Origin: Phycisphaerae bacterium
GTDB lineage: Bacteria > Planctomycetota > Phycisphaerae > Tepidisphaerales > Tepidisphaeraceae
DNA: 64,000 nucleotides
Direction: 5' to 3'
Assembly: GCA_026004655.1 (NCBI GenBank)
Contig: BPJO01000011.1
Span: 1-64,000 of the forward strand
Shown: piece by piece, positions 18,238-27,084 of the stretch
How the letters are laid out: the number at the start of each line of letters is the position of its first letter
Numbering within the stretch: the first letter of the stretch is position 1
Notes under the pieces: model-generated
Told to the model about the DNA's origin: nothing
Databases searched by the model: none
The model's input: the letters and a program-made list of their open reading frames with translations, nothing else
Translations under genes and position numbers: made by a program

Positions 18238-20436
18238 TTGAGTTTTTCAATCCACATCTATAGCGTCAATAATGTGGTGAAACATCTGGAAATCCCCCTT
18301 CCTCCTGAGTGCCAATCGCCCCGGTCGTGTGATCGTTGTTGCGAAGACAAACTGGGCGAGCTGGCTGGCGTCCGTCGAATCCAAAGACAGTCCACGACCT
18401 TTATCCTGGACTATGACCAGCATCAGATCGATCTGAGTCAGTGGCAGGATTTGAAACGACTTGGCGTTTGCCCTTTGTTAGAAACCCTGGTCCAACAGAT
18501 GTCCCAAACCCGTCGAGGGTTTTTCGATCGGATTATTTCCTGGGTTAGCGCTTATCCTGAACTGTTTCTGGTGCTCTTGAGCGGGCTGTTGGTGCTGACA
18601 GGCTGGGCGATGCGCCTGACTGATGTGTCCCCGGGGATCGGACTGGGTCTGCTGGGTGTATCAGGAGTTTTGTCCAGTACCCGCACTTTTCCACAAGCCG
18701 TCGAAGCTTTGAAACAGTTTCGGCTCGACGTGGACGTGCTGATGTTTGTGGCTGCGATCGGTGCAGCGTCGATCGGTCATTATGAGGAAGGGGCGTTTTT
18801 GCTATTTTTGTTCGGACTCGGATCGGCCGGGGAACACCTGGCGCTGGGACGCGCCCGACGGGCGATCGAATCTCTAACCCGATTGGCGCCTCAGACCGCA
18901 ATCCGTCTGGATCAGCAGACCGAAACACCCGTCCCCGTTGAGGAACTTCAACCGGGAGACCGAATCCTGATTCGACCTTTTGACCGGATCCCAGTCGATG
19001 CCCGTATTTTGGTCGGTCAAACTGAAATCGACCAGTCCTCGATCACCGGCGAATCAGTACCGGTTGCCAAAAAGACCGGGGACGACATCCTCTCAGGCAC
19101 GCTTAACGGAGAAGGACGACTGATCGCAGAGGTTTTGCGACCCGTGCAGGAATCGACCCTGGCCAGGATCGTCAAGCTCGTCGAAGAAGCCCAAAGTCAG
19201 AAATCGACTACACAACGGTTGACGGACCGAATGGAAAGCTATTACGTCCCGATCATTCTGATCCTGACGGTGCTATTGATCGTGCTCGTTCCGTTGCTGA
19301 CGGGTCTGAGATGGTCTGAGGCGTTTTACAACGCGATGGCCTTTCTCACCGCGGCTAGTCCGTGTGCTCTGGCGATCGGCACCCCGGCTGCGGTGCTTTG
19401 CGGGGTCGCCAAAGCCGCTCGGTTGGGGGTGCTAGTCAAAGGCGGCGCACATCTTGATGCATTGGCCTGGGTCCGGGCTGTTGCGCTGGACAAAACCGGG
19501 ACTGTTACACTCGGAAGACCGGTGATCGATTCGATCCTGACCTTTGACGACATGCAACCGTCAGTGGCACTTGTTCAGGCCGCCGCTCTGGAGCAACACG
19601 CCAATCACCCCATTGCCTCGGCCATCGTCCAAGCGGCTCAGAAACAATCCCTTTCGCTGCCCGATGTTTCCGGGTTGACCCAGCACGCCGGCAGAGGCGT
19701 TACCGGGGTCATCAACGGGACACGGTGGTTCGTCGGAAAGATCCACACGACCGATTCCTGGCCTGCTCATATCCGACAGGCTTATCAACAGCTGAGGGAT
19801 CAGGGCATGATCGTGGTGGTATTAACCAAAGAGGATCAACCGATCGCGCTCTTGGGTTTGAAGGATCAACCCCGGGAATCGTCAGCTCTGGCCGTCCGAC
19901 AGCTCCGGGAACTGGGCCTGGATCCGATCGTGATGCTTACCGGCGATCACCCTGCTGTGGCGTCATCGGTCGCCAGGGAGATCGGTGTTTCGACCTTCTA
20001 CGCCGACCTCATGCCCGAACAGAAATGGCAGATTATCGACCAGCTCCGACAACAAGCCGGTCCGGTCGCGATGGTCGGGGACGGTGTCAACGACGCGCCT
20101 GCCCTTGCCCATGCCGATGTCGGAATCGCCATGGGCGCAGCCGGGACCCAAGCGGCAATGGAAACGGCCGACGTCGTGCTCATGGGACACGATCTGACCC
20201 GTTTGGTGGATGTTTTCAAACTCTCTGTCCGCGCTCGACGGATCATTGCCCAGAATCTGGTCATCGCGTTGGGCGTGATCGGAATCGTGGCCCCATTGAG
20301 TGCTTTGGGATATACGTCTTTGGGAATGGCGGTTTTTCTCCATGAAGGTTCGACGGTCCTGGTCGTTCTCAACGCGCTGCGACTGCTACGAGACCCAAAC
20401 CGGGACCGACCGTCGGTTGCCCATGATTCTCTATAA
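18238..20436 (+). CDS. P1B-4-type heavy-metal transporting ATPase (CoaT/PfeT-like)
   Basis: About 732 residues. Actuator TGES motif in DQSSITGESVPV, phosphorylation site ALDKTGTVTLG, nucleotide-binding HP in EQHANHPIASA, hinge GDGVNDAPALAHADVG. The membrane metal motif is SPC (TAASPCALAIGTP) rather than CPC, and a later helix carries HEGST (LHEGSTVLVV). SPC plus HEGxT defines the P1B-4 group, which exports Co2+, Fe2+ or Zn2+. The first 85 residues resemble a degenerate HMA domain with a CDRCC cluster. The TTG at 18238 is the longest start; a GTG 11 codons later is possible. No metal regulator is adjacent; YmdB is divergent across about 90 bp. Confidence 0.92.
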   Translation: MSFSIHIYSVNNVVKHLEIPLPPECQSPRSCDRCCEDKLGELAGVRRIQRQSTTFILDYDQHQIDLSQWQDLKRLGVCPLLETLVQQMSQTRRGFFDRIISWVSAYPELFLVLLSGLLVLTGWAMRLTDVSPGIGLGLLGVSGVLSSTRTFPQAVEALKQFRLDVDVLMFVAAIGAASIGHYEEGAFLLFLFGLGSAGEHLALGRARRAIESLTRLAPQTAIRLDQQTETPVPVEELQPGDRILIRPFDRIPVDARILVGQTEIDQSSITGESVPVAKKTGDDILSGTLNGEGRLIAEVLRPVQESTLARIVKLVEEAQSQKSTTQRLTDRMESYYVPIILILTVLLIVLVPLLTGLRWSEAFYNAMAFLTAASPCALAIGTPAAVLCGVAKAARLGVLVKGGAHLDALAWVRAVALDKTGTVTLGRPVIDSILTFDDMQPSVALVQAAALEQHANHPIASAIVQAAQKQSLSLPDVSGLTQHAGRGVTGVINGTRWFVGKIHTTDSWPAHIRQAYQQLRDQGMIVVVLTKEDQPIALLGLKDQPRESSALAVRQLRELGLDPIVMLTGDHPAVASSVAREIGVSTFYADLMPEQKWQIIDQLRQQAGPVAMVGDGVNDAPALAHADVGIAMGAAGTQAAMETADVVLMGHDLTRLVDVFKLSVRARRIIAQNLVIALGVIGIVAPLSALGYTSLGMAVFLHEGSTVLVVLNALRLLRDPNRDRPSVAHDSL

Positions 20437-20569
20437 TTGCTTTTGAAATATATACTTGTGCGAAACTAAGGGGATCGGTTCGGGTTCGATCAACAATGGG
20501 ATATCAGTCCGTCATCGGACGCGGTAACTTTCATTCGACTAACCTTTTCGGTTACAACGTGTCTTTCCG

Positions 20570-21178
20570 ATGGATGAGCCCAAGGCCCAGCCCCCTGCCA
20601 ACCATTCCAACCCCCACGCACCGGTCGATGGGATGTTGGTCCGACGGGTTTTGCAGGGGGATAAACAGGCTTTTAATGAATTGGTCGTACGGTATCAAAA
20701 GACTGCCTTTGCGGTCAGTTATCGGTTGTTAGGTCAAACCGATGACGCTCAGGAGGTGGTACAAGACGCGTTTTTAAAGGCTTACCGTTCTCTAGACGGT
20801 CTGCAAAAACCCGAAGCCTTTGCCGGTTGGTTCATGAGGATCGTGTCTAATCTGTCGTTAAACTACCGACGGGGTCGAAAAACACGACAGACCCTGTCTT
20901 TGGAACCGGCTTGGGGGACCGATCCGACCGATGAACCGGTTTCGCAGGATCGGATCAACCCCCAACGGGTGGCTGAGGGCCACCAGCTCGGTCAGAAGCT
21001 CGAAGAGGCGCTGAATCAGTTACCCGAGAAGCAAAAGCTGGCGATCGTAATGTTTACCATCGAAGGGTTGCCTCAGAAGCAGGTGGCCGAGGCGTTGCAG
21101 TGTAGTGTCGAAGCCGTTAAATGGCATGTGTTTCAAGGCCGAAAACGGCTCCGAGAACTGCTGAAGGACGTATTATAA
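20570..21178 (+). CDS. ECF-type RNA polymerase sigma factor
   Basis: 202 residues. Region 2 runs from AFNELVVRYQKTAFAVSYRL through DDAQEVVQDAFLKAYRSL to FAGWFMRIVSNLSLNYRR. Region 4 is LPEKQKLAIVMFTIEGLPQK with the helix-turn-helix CSVEAVKWHVFQGRKRLREL. No region 3 is present, so this is an extracytoplasmic-function sigma factor of the RpoE/SigE kind. The start ATG at 20570 (MDEPKAQPP) leaves a disordered Pro-rich leader of about 20 residues. The gene is followed after 24 bases by its likely anti-sigma factor, and both are likely expressed from one message. Confidence 0.95.
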   Translation: MDEPKAQPPANHSNPHAPVDGMLVRRVLQGDKQAFNELVVRYQKTAFAVSYRLLGQTDDAQEVVQDAFLKAYRSLDGLQKPEAFAGWFMRIVSNLSLNYRRGRKTRQTLSLEPAWGTDPTDEPVSQDRINPQRVAEGHQLGQKLEEALNQLPEKQKLAIVMFTIEGLPQKQVAEALQCSVEAVKWHVFQGRKRLRELLKDVL

Positions 21179-21202
21179 ACGATTAAAGGACAGTGATCTG
21201 GA

Positions 21203-21778
21203 ATGGTTCAAGGTAAGGACTCATTCGAATACTCGATCAGCCAATACCTCGACGGAACGCTCAATGAGGTGGACCGACGGGCTTTGGAAGAACGTCTGTC
21301 CACTGATGCCGAAGCCAGGCTGGTAGCCAACGAGTATGCCCGGCTGAATCAGTTGCTGAAAACCACTTCCCTGACCCCATCGGTCGATTTCAAAACCTTG
21401 ACCGACCGGATCTGTCAGCAGATCGAAGCAGAACCCTTTCATACGTCTCAAACCCTCCGGTTATCCCGGGTTTGGCTCAAACGTCTGGCGTTGGCCGCCG
21501 GACTGACGCTTCTGATCGGAGCGGGTCTGTACTGGACGGTTTTACGCCCCGGCTTGAATCATTCTTCCCCGTCGAACGGTGTACTGGATGTTCAGGTGGT
21601 ACTGGTCCCCCAACCCCAAGCCCCTTCTTCGATGATCATCGAAATCGGACCGACCGATTCTCTCAAACAGGCCGGTTATACCACGGGTCTGGTGGATTCA
21701 TCGATCATCACCCGTCCGTCACGGATCGTTATCCGTTCTGCCGACCCACCATCCTCCAACGGTGACCGACTTTATTGA
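21203..21778 (+). CDS. Membrane-anchored anti-sigma factor
   Basis: 191 residues. The cytoplasmic part starts FEYSISQYLDGTLNEVDRRA, the usual opening of anti-sigma factors (short helix, then a stretch deciding sigma binding), and has no zinc-binding HxxxCxxC motif. One membrane helix (LALAAGLTLLIGAGLYWTVL) is at about residues 96-115. The periplasmic part of about 75 residues has no recognisable sensor fold. Its position directly after the ECF sigma gene supports the function. Release is presumably by proteolysis or a conformational signal, which the sequence does not show. Confidence 0.85.
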   Translation: MVQGKDSFEYSISQYLDGTLNEVDRRALEERLSTDAEARLVANEYARLNQLLKTTSLTPSVDFKTLTDRICQQIEAEPFHTSQTLRLSRVWLKRLALAAGLTLLIGAGLYWTVLRPGLNHSSPSNGVLDVQVVLVPQPQAPSSMIIEIGPTDSLKQAGYTTGLVDSSIITRPSRIVIRSADPPSSNGDRLY

Positions 21779-21836
21779 CCAACATGAATCATTTTGAGTT
21801 TGCCTCACCGGCAGGAGAATCAGCTCCGAACAAAGG

Positions 21837-22058
21837 CTACTTCTGTCGGAAGACGATCCGACCCTTCGTCAGATCGTAGGGAGAAAGCTCCACGCGCACG
21901 CGGTCGCCGGGAAGGATTCGGATGAAGTGTTTACGCATTTTCCCGGACACGATCCCGAGAATTTCCTTGTCGCTTCCGTCCAGCTTCAGTTTAAACATCG
22001 CGTTAGGAAGCGACATCGTAACGGTTGCTTCGACTTCGATCGGCTCACTTTTGGCCAC
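21837..22058 (-). CDS. infA: Translation initiation factor IF-1
   Basis: 73 residues, the standard length; an OB-fold protein that binds the ribosomal A site during initiation. Typical text: [54 protein letters not shown]. Translation starts at GTG (22058), with GAGAGGAAA about 8 bases upstream. It stands alone, outside a ribosomal-protein operon, and converges on the anti-sigma gene with about 58 bases between. A terminator for the upstream leftward gene lies before it, so it has its own promoter. Confidence 0.97.
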   Translation of the reverse strand: MAKSEPIEVEATVTMSLPNAMFKLKLDGSDKEILGIVSGKMRKHFIRILPGDRVRVELSPYDLTKGRIVFRQK

Positions 22059-22137
22059 GCGCGGGTTTCCTCTCGTACGGACAAATGATCCTTTATTACG
22101 GTGGATCGTATCCGATCCTTCGGAAGCTGTCCAATAC

Positions 22138-22174
22138 CAAAAACACCCGCCGACGGTTCAGGCCGGCGGGTGTT
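22138..22174 (-). terminator. Rho-independent terminator after the HAD phosphatase gene
   Basis: 11-bp stem AACACCCGCCG (22142-22152) / CGGCGGGTGTT (22164-22174), 11-base loop. On the minus strand the stem runs into TTTTTGG. It isolates infA from the upstream leftward gene. Confidence 0.8.
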
Positions 22175-22309
22175 GCCAGAAAAGTGAAAGGGAGCGTCTA
22201 TCGAACCCTCCGATCGACCGCCTGACTGCAGGCCCCGCTCTTTCGGATGCGTCTGAGTTCGACACCCCCGATGTACGATTCGACCCTTTCCGAGGCAAAT
22301 TTCCGTCTT

Positions 22310-23017
22310 TCAACCCGGTTCCTCGAAAAATTCCAACCGGGGGATCTGACGACGAATCTCGTCCATTTCCAGTGATTTCAGGATCACGTCCGCACTAGTA
22401 AACCGATCGGCAGGGGTGTGAGAGGCAATCCCGACACAAAAAAAGCCCAACGGTTTCAATCGGTCGATCACCCGCGGTGCGTCTTCGATGACCATGCAAT
22501 TCCGCGGGTTCAGCCTTTTGTGATAACGCTGACCGAGACGTTCGGTGCCCCTTAAATAACATTCCGGATCGGGTTTACCCACCGTGACATCCTCTGCCGA
22601 GATGATCACACGAAAACAATCCCTCAGTCGCACCCCTTCGAGCATCAATTCGATCTCGGACGAGATCGCGCCGGAACAGATGGCTAAAGGGTAGTTTCGC
22701 CACAGGGCCCGAACCGTCTGCTCCACCCCCGGAAGGGCCGAGTACTGTTTCCGATAAATCAGGTCTTCCGCCAGCTTTTTTTTCCGGGCAACCAGCTTCA
22801 ATAAAAGGGGTTTGTCGATTTCTCTTCCGTTCAATTCCAATAACCGACGGAACGCTCCCCGATCGTCGTACCCTAGCAACTCGTTGTAATACTGTTCCTC
22901 GGTCAGTTCGAGCTTTTCCTCACCGGCTGCCTGTTGAAGGGCGTGAAAATGCAACGGTTCGGAATGAACCAGAACTCCGTCAAAATCAAATAGAATCGCG
23001 TCAGGCCATTCGGGCAT
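22310..23017 (-). CDS. HAD-family phosphatase (beta-phosphoglucomutase-like)
   Basis: 235 residues. All four HAD motifs are present: nucleophile and acid Asp in LFDFDGVLVHSE, motif II Ser in AICSGAISSEIE, motif III Lys in VGKPDPECYL, motif IV acids in MVIEDAPRVI. The helical cap between about residues 16 and 90 is of the C1 type found in beta-phosphoglucomutases and phosphoglycolate phosphatases. The phosphoryl substrate cannot be told from sequence. It stands alone, with a terminator about 135 bases downstream. The start is ATG 23017 (MPEWPD). Confidence 0.9.
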   Translation of the reverse strand: MPEWPDAILFDFDGVLVHSEPLHFHALQQAAGEEKLELTEEQYYNELLGYDDRGAFRRLLELNGREIDKPLLLKLVARKKKLAEDLIYRKQYSALPGVEQTVRALWRNYPLAICSGAISSEIELMLEGVRLRDCFRVIISAEDVTVGKPDPECYLRGTERLGQRYHKRLNPRNCMVIEDAPRVIDRLKPLGFFCVGIASHTPADRFTSADVILKSLEMDEIRRQIPRLEFFEEPG

Positions 23018-23155
23018 GGGCTAAGCAACATACCCGCAGCCCCTGTTGCAGGCAATCAGAATGGAACCGGCTGTTTTTCAAAATTTCTTTCTCGCGGGAT
23101 GATTTCTCGAGACCCGATTTCTATGATTCGTTTGTTCATCAACCAAGGAGATGTG

Positions 23156-23587
23156 ATGTCTGTCAGCCAAGCCTCTGCGCAATGGAAGGGTGACCTGAAA
23201 ACCGGCCAAGGGTCCATGAAACTCGGTTCAGGTGCATGGGAAGGACCGTTCTCGTTCAAAACTCGGTTTGAGGGAGAACGCGGCGCCAATCCCGAAGAAC
23301 TGATCGGGGCTGCGCTGGCAGGGTGTTATTCCATGGCGTTGAGTCATGGGCTGGCTTCAAAAGGTCACACCCCGACCCGGGTCGATACCCAAGCCAAAGT
23401 CCATCTCAACCCGGTCGATGGGGGATTTGCCATCACCCGGATCGATTTGACTTGCCAAGCCGTCGTCCCCGGAATCTCGACCGGTGAGTTTCAACAAATC
23501 GCAGAGGATACAAAAAAAGGCTGTCCGGTCTCAAAAGTACTGGCTGGAACGTCCATTGAGTTGCATGCCACCGTCCGACCAGAATGA
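23156..23587 (+). CDS. OsmC-family peroxiredoxin (organic hydroperoxide resistance)
   Basis: 143 residues from the ATG at 23156, which is preceded by AAGGAG with 7 bases between; the longer ORF start at 23099 is rejected for that reason. The two redox cysteines are in ALAGCYSMALSHGLA and KKGCPVSKVLAG, with a conserved Arg/Glu region at GANPEELIGAALAG. OsmC proteins reduce organic and fatty-acid hydroperoxides with dihydrolipoyl or thiol donors in the cytoplasm. It is a single gene between convergent neighbours. A hairpin (GAGGGTGCTG / CAGCACCCTC) just after the stop can end the transcript. Confidence 0.93.
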   Translation: MSVSQASAQWKGDLKTGQGSMKLGSGAWEGPFSFKTRFEGERGANPEELIGAALAGCYSMALSHGLASKGHTPTRVDTQAKVHLNPVDGGFAITRIDLTCQAVVPGISTGEFQQIAEDTKKGCPVSKVLAGTSIELHATVRPE

Positions 23588-23589
23588 CC

Positions 23590-23620
23590 GAGGGTGCTGC
23601 TCTATCTGAACAGCACCCTC
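23590..23620. terminator. Strong hairpin between convergent osmC-like and PEP-CTERM genes
   Basis: 10-bp perfect stem GAGGGTGCTG (23590-23599) / CAGCACCCTC (23611-23620). Neither strand has a good U tract, so termination by this element alone is uncertain, but the position just after a stop codon fits. Confidence 0.5.
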
Positions 23621-23665
23621 TGGATTGTGCTTACGATGATAAATGAGTTCACTAACTGACGCAGG

Positions 23666-24517
23666 TCAACGACGACGACGGAGCATCAGTCCACCGAGAC
23701 CGAGTAAACTCACAATGGCAGGTTCCGGGATCGCCGAAACAGTCAAATTGTCGATGGTGTAACGTTGATTTTTTGTCTTCCCGGTCAGGCGGATCGCCAG
23801 GACATAGGTCCCCGCACCCAAGCTGCTAGAGGGGTTGGTGGCGCTGATGGTCGCCAGAGGTCCTGCCCCTGAAAGGTTGACACTCCCGAATGTTAAAGCG
23901 CTCGACAACTCGCCGGTGCCTGTATCGACCTGATAGATGATCGCGCTCGCAGTCCCATTTTCTGCAGCTGTGTTGTTATCCCAAGCACCACCAGTAGCCG
24001 CTGTACCATAGTTGAAAGAGAGTTCCCAGCCGTTCAAACTTCCTGCAGCCGCAGTAATATCGAAGATCACGTTGAACTGACCGTTATTAACGCCGGCGGC
24101 ATTAAACTGTGGGCGCCAAACACTTCCGGTTGTGATCGCGTAGCGAATTTGTTGAGCAGGCGACGCAAAGTCGAGCGATGAGGTGAATACCGCGCCTTTC
24201 CTGAAGATATCACTGCCGCTTGTAGCACCATAGGTTACCGCAGAACCTCCGGTTATACTCGCAGGGGCGGTGAATTGAGTCAAAGACGACAAGTCGACTT
24301 TCGTCGCATCGTCCACGGTCCAGAATCCGGCCGGAGAAGGAGCATTGCCGCCCCCGCCCGTGATCGCTATACTTGTTGCAGTTCCGTTAACCAATACACC
24401 ATCCGAACTACTGCTGCTGGGATTATCCCAAGTCGTACTAAATAGAACCGCGCCCTGAGCTAGACCGGCACAGGCCGCCGAAACAATTCCTCCCCAAACC
24501 CAAACATGCTGTTGCAT
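23666..24517 (-). CDS. Secreted PEP-CTERM protein
   Basis: 283 residues. N-terminal signal peptide (HVWVWGGIVSAACAGLAQG), beta-rich low-complexity body rich in Ser, Gly, Thr and Ala, and a C-terminal sorting signal: the IPEPA motif, a hydrophobic stretch SLLGLGGLMLR and a basic end. This is the exosortase-dependent PEP-CTERM signal; planctomycetes often carry many such proteins. The body looks like a jelly-roll or lectin-like adhesin but has no recognisable domain. The start is well supported by GGAGGTG five bases before the ATG. No exosortase gene is in the window. Confidence 0.88.
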   Translation of the reverse strand: MQQHVWVWGGIVSAACAGLAQGAVLFSTTWDNPSSSSSDGVLVNGTATSIAITGGGGNAPSPAGFWTVDDATKVDLSSLTQFTAPASITGGSAVTYGATSGSDIFRKGAVFTSSLDFASPAQQIRYAITTGSVWRPQFNAAGVNNGQFNVIFDITAAAGSLNGWELSFNYGTAATGGAWDNNTAAENGTASAIIYQVDTGTGELSSALTFGSVNLSGAGPLATISATNPSSSLGAGTYVLAIRLTGKTKNQRYTIDNLTVSAIPEPAIVSLLGLGGLMLRRRR

Positions 24518-24748
24518 CGTTCACCTCCGATAAAAAATTGCCTATCCGGTCTTCTTCAATTTTCGAGAAGGACCTACTTACCAATCCAATACACTGAGAT
24601 ACAACTCAAGATTAATATACAAAATTCTGACTAACGAAGTGTACGTTTTTGCGTTATTTTTGAACGATTTTACGACATGGTCATATCGTGGACGTCCAAG
24701 TCCCGTTGCGTGACACCTCCGGCTTACCATCGTCCTTCTTGTCGAGGT

Positions 24749-25936
24749 TTACACCCCCGAGGAGGACTCATGGGAAAGGGTCGTACTCGGAGGAAGATTT
24801 GCTTGTGACCAAGCCCGAAGAATCAGTCCCGAGGTTCGGACAACCGCTAATGCTTGCTGACGGGCTTTCATTTCCAGAACACTCATGGTCGCATCCCCGA
24901 CCGGACCCTCAAACCGGAAAAACGCTTCGGTGTCGATCGGTCCCGAAGGTCCGACCGGATGCATCGGAGTCCCCTGCTGACCCGAAGCCGACATCGCGGC
25001 CAGACCGATCAGTGGTAAACACGTGTACGACGCGTCCGAAACCAAAAGCGTCTCTTTCCATGGGTCTTGCACTTTTTCAAACGGATCGTTCGTTATTTGT
25101 CCAAGACTCTGAATCAGACAATCCCAATAGTCGGACCGAAGCGAAAGAAATGACTCTTTCTCGTCATCGTTCATACGCCATTCCATTTCCGCATGGACGT
25201 TGGGCGCTTTTCGTTTGTCGGCAAAATAACTGGCACTTTTATAGTCTGCGGTCGAATGGTGGGGTTGGGTGTTGTCCTGGGCATAATGCGCCAGATACCC
25301 CAACCATCGTAGCGCATGGTCCTGGTCTTGCGGACGCGCGGGATCCGGGGTTAAACGTTTCTCCTTCAACGCCTGGACTAATTTGTCATAAGACCGTTGG
25401 ACCGCAAAAGGCAATAACCCGGCTTTTTGAAAACGGGGATCCGTAAAATCACGGGGAACGTCCGAAAGATCCAGTCGGTTCGACAGGTCGTGTCGATATG
25501 TGTGTCGGTTTACGTCCGAATGAAGATATTCCAGATCCACAAAGTGCAACAACCGTTCGGGAACCCCGAACGGTTCGATCTTAGTCGTCCGATCCCGGTT
25601 CGCCCGGATGTCGGGTTCGACCACCCAGAACTCCAGTCCGGACAACCCTTTGGGTTCTGCACCGAGCCGGGCGGTCATGAAATAGTCACGTTGGGCTTGA
25701 AGATCTCCGGAACCGGGAATGACCGATCGTAAAAATGTTTTCAATTCCTCCGGTGCTGTGGGGTCCTGGAGAATCCGGATGACGGCTAGTCGGGTCAGCA
25801 GAATATGCTCCTTGGTTCCCCAAGCCCAAACCGGACAGGCCAACCAACCCATCGCTGTCAGCAATAACGCGAGCATCCTGATACGAATCTTGAACAACGG
25901 ATGATCAACGAACCGACGATTCATCGTGCCGATCAT
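24749..25936 (-). CDS. Exported zinc-dependent phospholipase C / S1-P1 nuclease-fold protein
   Basis: About 395 residues from the ATG at 25936 (MIGTMNRRF); the ATG at 25924 is equally possible. Cleavage after ACPVWA would leave Trp as first residue (WGTKEHILLTRLAV), as in the S1/P1 and PLC families, where the N-terminal Trp binds zinc. Further zinc-site motifs are in order: HFVDLEYL, LGYLAHYAQDNTQPHH and NVHAEMEWR. It would act outside the cytoplasm on nucleic acid 3' ends or phospholipids; the substrate cannot be told. About 245 bp of nothing recognisable lies downstream, before the PEP-CTERM gene. Leftward, about 270 bp after infC. Confidence 0.82.
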   Translation of the reverse strand: MIGTMNRRFVDHPLFKIRIRMLALLLTAMGWLACPVWAWGTKEHILLTRLAVIRILQDPTAPEELKTFLRSVIPGSGDLQAQRDYFMTARLGAEPKGLSGLEFWVVEPDIRANRDRTTKIEPFGVPERLLHFVDLEYLHSDVNRHTYRHDLSNRLDLSDVPRDFTDPRFQKAGLLPFAVQRSYDKLVQALKEKRLTPDPARPQDQDHALRWLGYLAHYAQDNTQPHHSTADYKSASYFADKRKAPNVHAEMEWRMNDDEKESFLSLRSDYWDCLIQSLGQITNDPFEKVQDPWKETLLVSDASYTCLPLIGLAAMSASGQQGTPMHPVGPSGPIDTEAFFRFEGPVGDATMSVLEMKARQQALAVVRTSGLILRAWSQANLPPSTTLSHESSSGV

Positions 25937-26209
25937 ACCACACCGGCAGCGATTTTTAGACGGGTTATCCTGCAAAACAAACATTTATTGCGACGTTCAT
26001 CTTCTGCTCAAACTCGGTTGGGTGCTTTTGATGAACATCCCAAGGCCCTGTCGGGCTTTGAGGGGAGAAATGACCATTCCGAAACTTCATCGGATTTGAG
26101 AGGGTGTTCCGCTTAGTGTGCCAACCCGGCGTGCCAACGGTCGGATCAAGACCCGAACCATCCAACTCCGGGTTGTCTGAAACCCGATATAAAACCAGAG
26201 CAAACGAAA

Positions 26210-26839
26210 CTATTTGGCTCCAACCGGTTCCGGCACGACCGATGCCGGTCTGGGGGGAAGATTGAGGCTCGACCCTCTGACGGCCGGCTTACCAGACGAA
26301 TGCGTCTTATCCTCTTTTTTGGCCGGTTTGTGATCGGGTTGAAGAACCAACGTCATGCGTTTACCCTCGAGTTTTGCATCACGTTCGACCTTAGAGTAAG
26401 GCGCCAGTTGATCTTTGATGACTTTGAACAGGTTGTGTCCGAGATCCAAGTGGGCCAATTCCCGACCCCGGAACTGGAGCGTGAATTGCACCTTATTCCC
26501 GTCCTCGAGGAACTCACGAGCATGGTTGATCTTAATTTGAAGGTCGTGTTCGCCGATCCGAACGGTCTTGAGCTTCAATTCTTTAAGCTGACCGGCTTTG
26601 GAATGGGCACGGGATTTCTGTTCTTTTTTCTGTTGCTGATACCGCCATTTCCCGTAATCCAAGATTTTGCAGACGGGCGGACGCGCGTTGGGCGCGACTT
26701 CAACCAGATCAAGCCCGGCTTCACGCGCCAGTCGTAACGCTTCGGAGGTGGGAACTATACCCACCATTTCATCTTTTTCATTAATCAGTCGGACGGGGGA
26801 GATGCGAATCTGCTCGTTGTGGCGAAAATTGGTACTGAT
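26210..26839 (-). CDS. infC: Translation initiation factor IF-3 with probable AUC start
   Basis: About 209 residues. The IF-3 N domain opens NFRHNEQIRISPVRLINEKD, the family signature follows at RLAREAGLDLVEVAPNARPP, and the C domain contains TVRIGEHDLQIKINHAREFL. The longest ORF adds 21 residues to 26902 that match nothing in IF-3. An ATC codon at 26839 lies exactly where IF-3 should begin and has GGAG seven bases upstream. infC commonly uses AUU, AUC or other rare starts as part of autoregulation, so ATC is preferred. A basic and Pro-rich tail of about 35 residues extends beyond the usual end. rpmI and rplT do not follow. Confidence 0.93.
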   Translation of the reverse strand: MSTNFRHNEQIRISPVRLINEKDEMVGIVPTSEALRLAREAGLDLVEVAPNARPPVCKILDYGKWRYQQQKKEQKSRAHSKAGQLKELKLKTVRIGEHDLQIKINHAREFLEDGNKVQFTLQFRGRELAHLDLGHNLFKVIKDQLAPYSKVERDAKLEGKRMTLVLQPDHKPAKKEDKTHSSGKPAVRGSSLNLPPRPASVVPEPVGAK

Positions 26840-27084
26840 GGCGAGACTCCAAAAAACCAAACCCCGGGGCAGCGGTTTTGCCCGCCCGGAGGTCAACAAC
26901 ACTCCTTCAGTTCGTCAAAAGGACACATTATCCTGACCGAACCTCATACGATACGATCACCCGTTGTGATCGGCAAACCGGACACTTTTGAACAGAAAAA
27001 ATCGTTTACGCAAGTCTAAAATTAGGTACGAATCATCCTGCCCCCCTTCTAATTGAAATTTTTGAATAAAAACGAAGAACCGGA

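Noticed and set aside
22179-22309. A GGTTCGAT-like T-arm between the HAD gene and its terminator
   Set aside because: The flanking bases do not pair to form a T stem, and no acceptor or anticodon stem can be built.
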